DNA of 64,000 bases, taken from Nocardia flavorosea (lineage in GTDB: Bacteria > Actinomycetota > Actinomycetes > Mycobacteriales > Mycobacteriaceae). The translations under genes were made by a program, and so were the position numbers. The stretch covers positions 124,001 through 188,000 of the forward strand of contig NZ_JADLQL010000007.1 in the NCBI RefSeq assembly GCF_015477805.1, written 5' to 3'. This document shows positions 61,461 to 64,000 of this stretch, one piece after another; within the stretch, counting starts at the first letter, position 1; each line of letters starts with the position of its first letter. The notes under the pieces were generated by a model. It saw only the letters and a list, made by a program, of their open reading frames with translations, searched no databases and was not told the DNA's origin.

Positions 61461-62147
61461 ATGGCCGATTCCGTATCGCTGACCCGGTCCGAGGTGGCCG
61501 ACATGATCGACCACACGCTGCTCGCCCCGGAAGCGACCAGCGCGGATGTTACCGCTGCGGTGGCCGAGGCCCGGGAGCTCGGCGTGTACGCGGTGTGCGT
61601 TTCGCCGGCCATGCTGCCGGTGCGGGCGCCGGGCGTGGTGGTGGCCACCGTCGCCGGGTTCCCGTCCGGGAAACATCATTCGCTCGTGAAAGGCGCCGAG
61701 GCCCGGCTCGCGGTGGATCAGGGGGCGGCGGAGGTCGATATGGTCATCGATATCGGCGCGGCGGTCGCCGGCGATTACGCCGCGGTCCTCGCCGATATCA
61801 TCGTGGTCCGCGAGGCGATCGACCAGCGGGCGGTGCTGAAGGTGATCATCGAATCGGCCGCGCTCACCGACGAGGCGATCATCGAGGTATGCCGGGCCGC
61901 CGAACAGGCCGGCGCCGATTTCGTGAAAACATCCACCGGATTCCACCCCGCCGGAGGCGCCGACCCTCATGCGGTGCGTCTGATGGCCGAGACCGTCGGC
62001 GGCCGCCTCGGAATCAAGGCCAGCGGCGGTATCCGCACCGCAGAAGCCGCCACCGAACTGATAACCGCCGGTGCCACCCGCCTGGGACTGTCGCGCACCC
62101 GAGCAGTCCTGGAAGGTTTCCCGAATGAGACGGCAAGCCTGACATAA
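61461..62147 (+). CDS. deoC: Deoxyribose-phosphate aldolase
   Basis: A 228-residue class I aldolase that cleaves 2-deoxyribose-5-phosphate to glyceraldehyde-3-phosphate and acetaldehyde in nucleoside salvage. The Schiff-base Lys156 (DFVKTSTGF), the proton-relay Lys186 (GIKASGGIRT) and Asp93 (EVDMVIDIG) are present. The length is typical. No other nucleoside catabolic gene is adjacent; the position near hbhA is conserved in mycobacteria. Confidence 0.95.
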   Translation: MADSVSLTRSEVADMIDHTLLAPEATSADVTAAVAEARELGVYAVCVSPAMLPVRAPGVVVATVAGFPSGKHHSLVKGAEARLAVDQGAAEVDMVIDIGAAVAGDYAAVLADIIVVREAIDQRAVLKVIIESAALTDEAIIEVCRAAEQAGADFVKTSTGFHPAGGADPHAVRLMAETVGGRLGIKASGGIRTAEAATELITAGATRLGLSRTRAVLEGFPNETASLT

Positions 62148-62205
62148 GCTCCCCACCGCGCCACATCAACCCGGAACCCCGAGCTCAGGCAAACCCGACC
62201 ACACC

Positions 62206-62931
62206 TCAGCAGGAAGTACTGCCCTCGGCCGGCGGCGGCAACTCCGCCCGGCCGCCTTCCAGGTCGATCTCGATACCGTTTTCGGTGACCCGCAGCTCCG
62301 TCGGCTCCAGCCCCAGCGGGTAGACCTGCATACTCTCGGTCATCAGGTTCACCACTCCCTCGGCCAGGTCCTCCGGCACCCCGAGGCCCAGGAACTGCGC
62401 CTGCCCGACTTCCAGTTGTACCTTCCCGTCCACGATCTGCGGCGTGATCCGGAGTTCGCCCAGCCCGCCGAGCACCGCCATGGTGAGTTGTCCGGCGGCC
62501 GGATCGGACCGGACCTCGCTCACGAGACCTTTCAGCGTCTGGGCGATTCCCTCGTTACTCCAGCTGACGTCGGCGTTCGAACTGCCGATCGTGCTACCGC
62601 TGTTACTGCCCTCCGGCATCTGAATATCGTGGAATTGCGCGTGTACCTGCATATCGACCGCCGGACCGAACTCCGCACCTTCGCTGTCGACATCCATCCG
62701 CGAGACCTTCCCGTCCACCCAGGTGACGAGTAGCGGTTTGGTGCCGAAGCCGACATTGATCTTCGAGCCCATCTCCTTCTCGAATTGGCTGCTGATACAG
62801 CTTGCGATCCGGTGCCGCGCATAGGCTTCACCGCCGATCAGCGCGGCGGCCACCAGCACGACGGCGGTGATGACGGCGATGACCGCGGTCCGGCGAGTGA
62901 CCTTCGGTACCGACAGGGTCTTGGTGGGCAT
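62206..62931 (-). CDS. DUF2993 (LmeA-like) exported protein
   Basis: A 241-residue protein with one N-terminal helix (about 17-38, signal or anchor) and a DUF2993 lipid-binding-like domain. In mycobacteria, LmeA of this family supports mannosylation of lipomannan and the envelope barrier. Orthology to LmeA itself is not established. The C-terminus is Gly-Ser-Thr-Ser-Cys. Confidence 0.82.
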   Translation of the reverse strand: MPTKTLSVPKVTRRTAVIAVITAVVLVAAALIGGEAYARHRIASCISSQFEKEMGSKINVGFGTKPLLVTWVDGKVSRMDVDSEGAEFGPAVDMQVHAQFHDIQMPEGSNSGSTIGSSNADVSWSNEGIAQTLKGLVSEVRSDPAAGQLTMAVLGGLGELRITPQIVDGKVQLEVGQAQFLGLGVPEDLAEGVVNLMTESMQVYPLGLEPTELRVTENGIEIDLEGGRAELPPPAEGSTSC

Positions 62932-63059
62932 GCACGTGATTGTTCCGCATTATTCTGTGCCGGCTCTGAGGCTCCGATATGGGCAGATGATGAACGTGGC
63001 GACGTCAGCGGCGGTCGGCCCCCGGATTTGTGAGATGGACCACATGGCGTGGCAAGGGG

Positions 63060-63857
63060 TCAGGAAGGCGCGACGGTGCTCCAGGGGACGGTCAGCAGGT
63101 TGTCGCGTACGCGGCGGCGCGGGTCGTGGACCGGCCAGCCCTGTTCGCGCAGGAGCCGAGCGGTGGCGCGCCAGCGGATCCGCGGGCCGAATACGGCCTG
63201 TGGGGCGGTATGCGCCCAGGCCAGATCGGCCGCCGACAACAGTGCGTGGATACGTTCCCCGGGGATATTGCGGTGGATGAGTGCCTTGGGAAGTCGTTCG
63301 GCGAGGTCGGAGGGGCGCTCGACGGTCAGCGGATCCCAAGCCAGCGTGAGGCTGCGCGGGCCGGACCGGTCGAGGACCACCCAGGCACAGCGCCGGCCGA
63401 GTTCATCACAGGTTCCCTCGACCAGCAGCCCGTCCGGCGCCAGGCCGGACAGGATCGTCGACCACGCCTCGCTGACCGCGGATTCCGGATACTGGCGCAG
63501 CACGTTGAATGCGCGGACCAGGTTCGGTCGCAGGCCCGCCAATTCGAAACCGCCGCGCGCGAACCGCACACCGTCGCGGGCCGGTACGACGCGGGCCGGG
63601 TCGATTTCCAGGCCCACCACGCGCACATCGGGGCGCACCGAACGCAACCGGGCGGCCAGTTCCAGCGTGGTCCACGGTTGTGCGCCGTAACCGAGGTCCA
63701 CCACCAGTGGGTCGGTGGCGCGGTGCAGTACTTCGGTGATCTGCGGGTCGTGCACGAGGCGGCGGTCACTGCGGCGGAGCCGGTTCGTTCCGGTGGTACC
63801 CCGGGTGACCGTGCCGAGGGGAACGTTCAGTTGCCGGTTTTTTGTTCGTCCAGCCAC
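63060..63857 (-). CDS. Class I SAM methyltransferase-like protein
   Basis: A 265-residue protein with a Rossmann core: VVDLGYGAQPWTTLELAARL (SAM motif I), VRVVGLEIDPARV (motif II) and ILSGLAPDGLLVEGTCDELG. The motif I Gly pattern is partly altered, so activity is uncertain. The GTG at 63857 gives a 31-base overlap with the upstream gene; a later start cannot be excluded. The substrate is unknown. Confidence 0.75.
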   Translation of the reverse strand: MAGRTKNRQLNVPLGTVTRGTTGTNRLRRSDRRLVHDPQITEVLHRATDPLVVDLGYGAQPWTTLELAARLRSVRPDVRVVGLEIDPARVVPARDGVRFARGGFELAGLRPNLVRAFNVLRQYPESAVSEAWSTILSGLAPDGLLVEGTCDELGRRCAWVVLDRSGPRSLTLAWDPLTVERPSDLAERLPKALIHRNIPGERIHALLSAADLAWAHTAPQAVFGPRIRWRATARLLREQGWPVHDPRRRVRDNLLTVPWSTVAPS

Positions 63858-64000
63858 TTCTGGGTCACTTCGGCCTCGGCGCGGAACAGATCGACCAGAT
63901 TCACCAGCATGAGCTGTTCCAGCCGCGGCCCCACCATCGGGATGAACACCTTCGCATCCGAGGAGATACGCATGGTGCAGCCGGTGTCGGTGGGGAAAAG
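63827..64000 (-). CDS. DUF2505-like protein, 5' part beyond window edge
   Basis: The last 57 codons of a reverse-strand gene: GCTMRISSDAKVFIPMVG, then PRLEQLMLVNLVDLFRAE and AEVTQKWLDEQKTGN before the stop. This matches the C-terminus of DUF2505 (SRPBCC-fold) proteins of actinobacteria, small lipid-binding-like proteins of unknown role. The N-terminus lies outside the window. Confidence 0.7.
   Translation of the reverse strand, partial: LFPTDTGCTMRISSDAKVFIPMVGPRLEQLMLVNLVDLFRAEAEVTQKWLDEQKTGN

Overview
The window is chromosomal DNA of a high-GC, mycolic-acid-type actinobacterium, most probably Nocardia. The reasons are the strong GC bias, the mycobacterial-type gene set (hbhA, lpdC, ramB, icl, fadE5, EspG/PPE-like genes) and a gene order that, from memory, parallels the M. 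tuberculosis segments around psd-pssA, groEL2, lpdC, ramB-icl-fadB2, hbhA-deoC and pitA. I see no rRNA, tRNA, CRISPR array or intact insertion sequence.

Layout. 1-4.4 kb: the edge of fabH, a stress-type membrane protein behind a SigB-like promoter, the phosphatidylethanolamine pair psd-pssA, and a Clp_N/HTH regulator whose leaderless promoter is built inside two operator repeats. 4.4-9.2 kb: a Tat-exported amidase, CIRCE-controlled groEL2 without groES, and a toxin-antitoxin-like pair. 9.2-28 kb: an accessory mix of a bicupin, a lipoprotein/MarR divergon, a prolyl oligopeptidase, hydrolase/TetR, a ZIP transporter, an oxidoreductase, an AraC regulator, lpdC, a polysaccharide deacetylase, ArsR/SRPBCC, an XRE regulator, a patatin, a glyoxalase-fold protein and a NERD-like membrane protein, with two decayed genes (Nudix, DUF4442). 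28-45 kb: central carbon and lipid metabolism: fadE5, an MFS exporter, the pitA phosphate-transport operon, ramB, a PfkB kinase, XdhC, icl (aceA), fadB2, a MetE-like protein and adhC. ramB, icl and fadB2 together form an acetate/fatty-acid utilisation block. 45-54 kb: a DnaA-box cluster, an HtrA-like protease, a DsbA-VKOR disulfide pair, PPK2, a three-gene orphan ESX accessory cassette, and an AarF/enoyl-reductase-like/methyltransferase operon. 54-64 kb: the conserved TetR / DUF445 / XRE-hbhA / DUF2516 block, a hydrolase, purU, a GNAT, deoC, a DUF2993 protein, a methyltransferase-like protein and the edge of a DUF2505-like gene.

Most notable: (1) the metE-like gene at 41.3-43.6 kb keeps the MetE fold signatures but has lost three of four zinc ligands and the proton-donor His; (2) a family of roughly 100-170 bp hairpin repeats lies between genes at 35-44 kb, with covarying stems, a conserved apex and inverted copies on both sides of the metE-like gene; (3) a DnaA-box cluster lies at 45.1-45.4 kb with no replication genes beside it; (4) a leaderless promoter is embedded in tandem palindromes at 3.2 kb. 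Protein functions are inferred by reading motifs; no database search was run.
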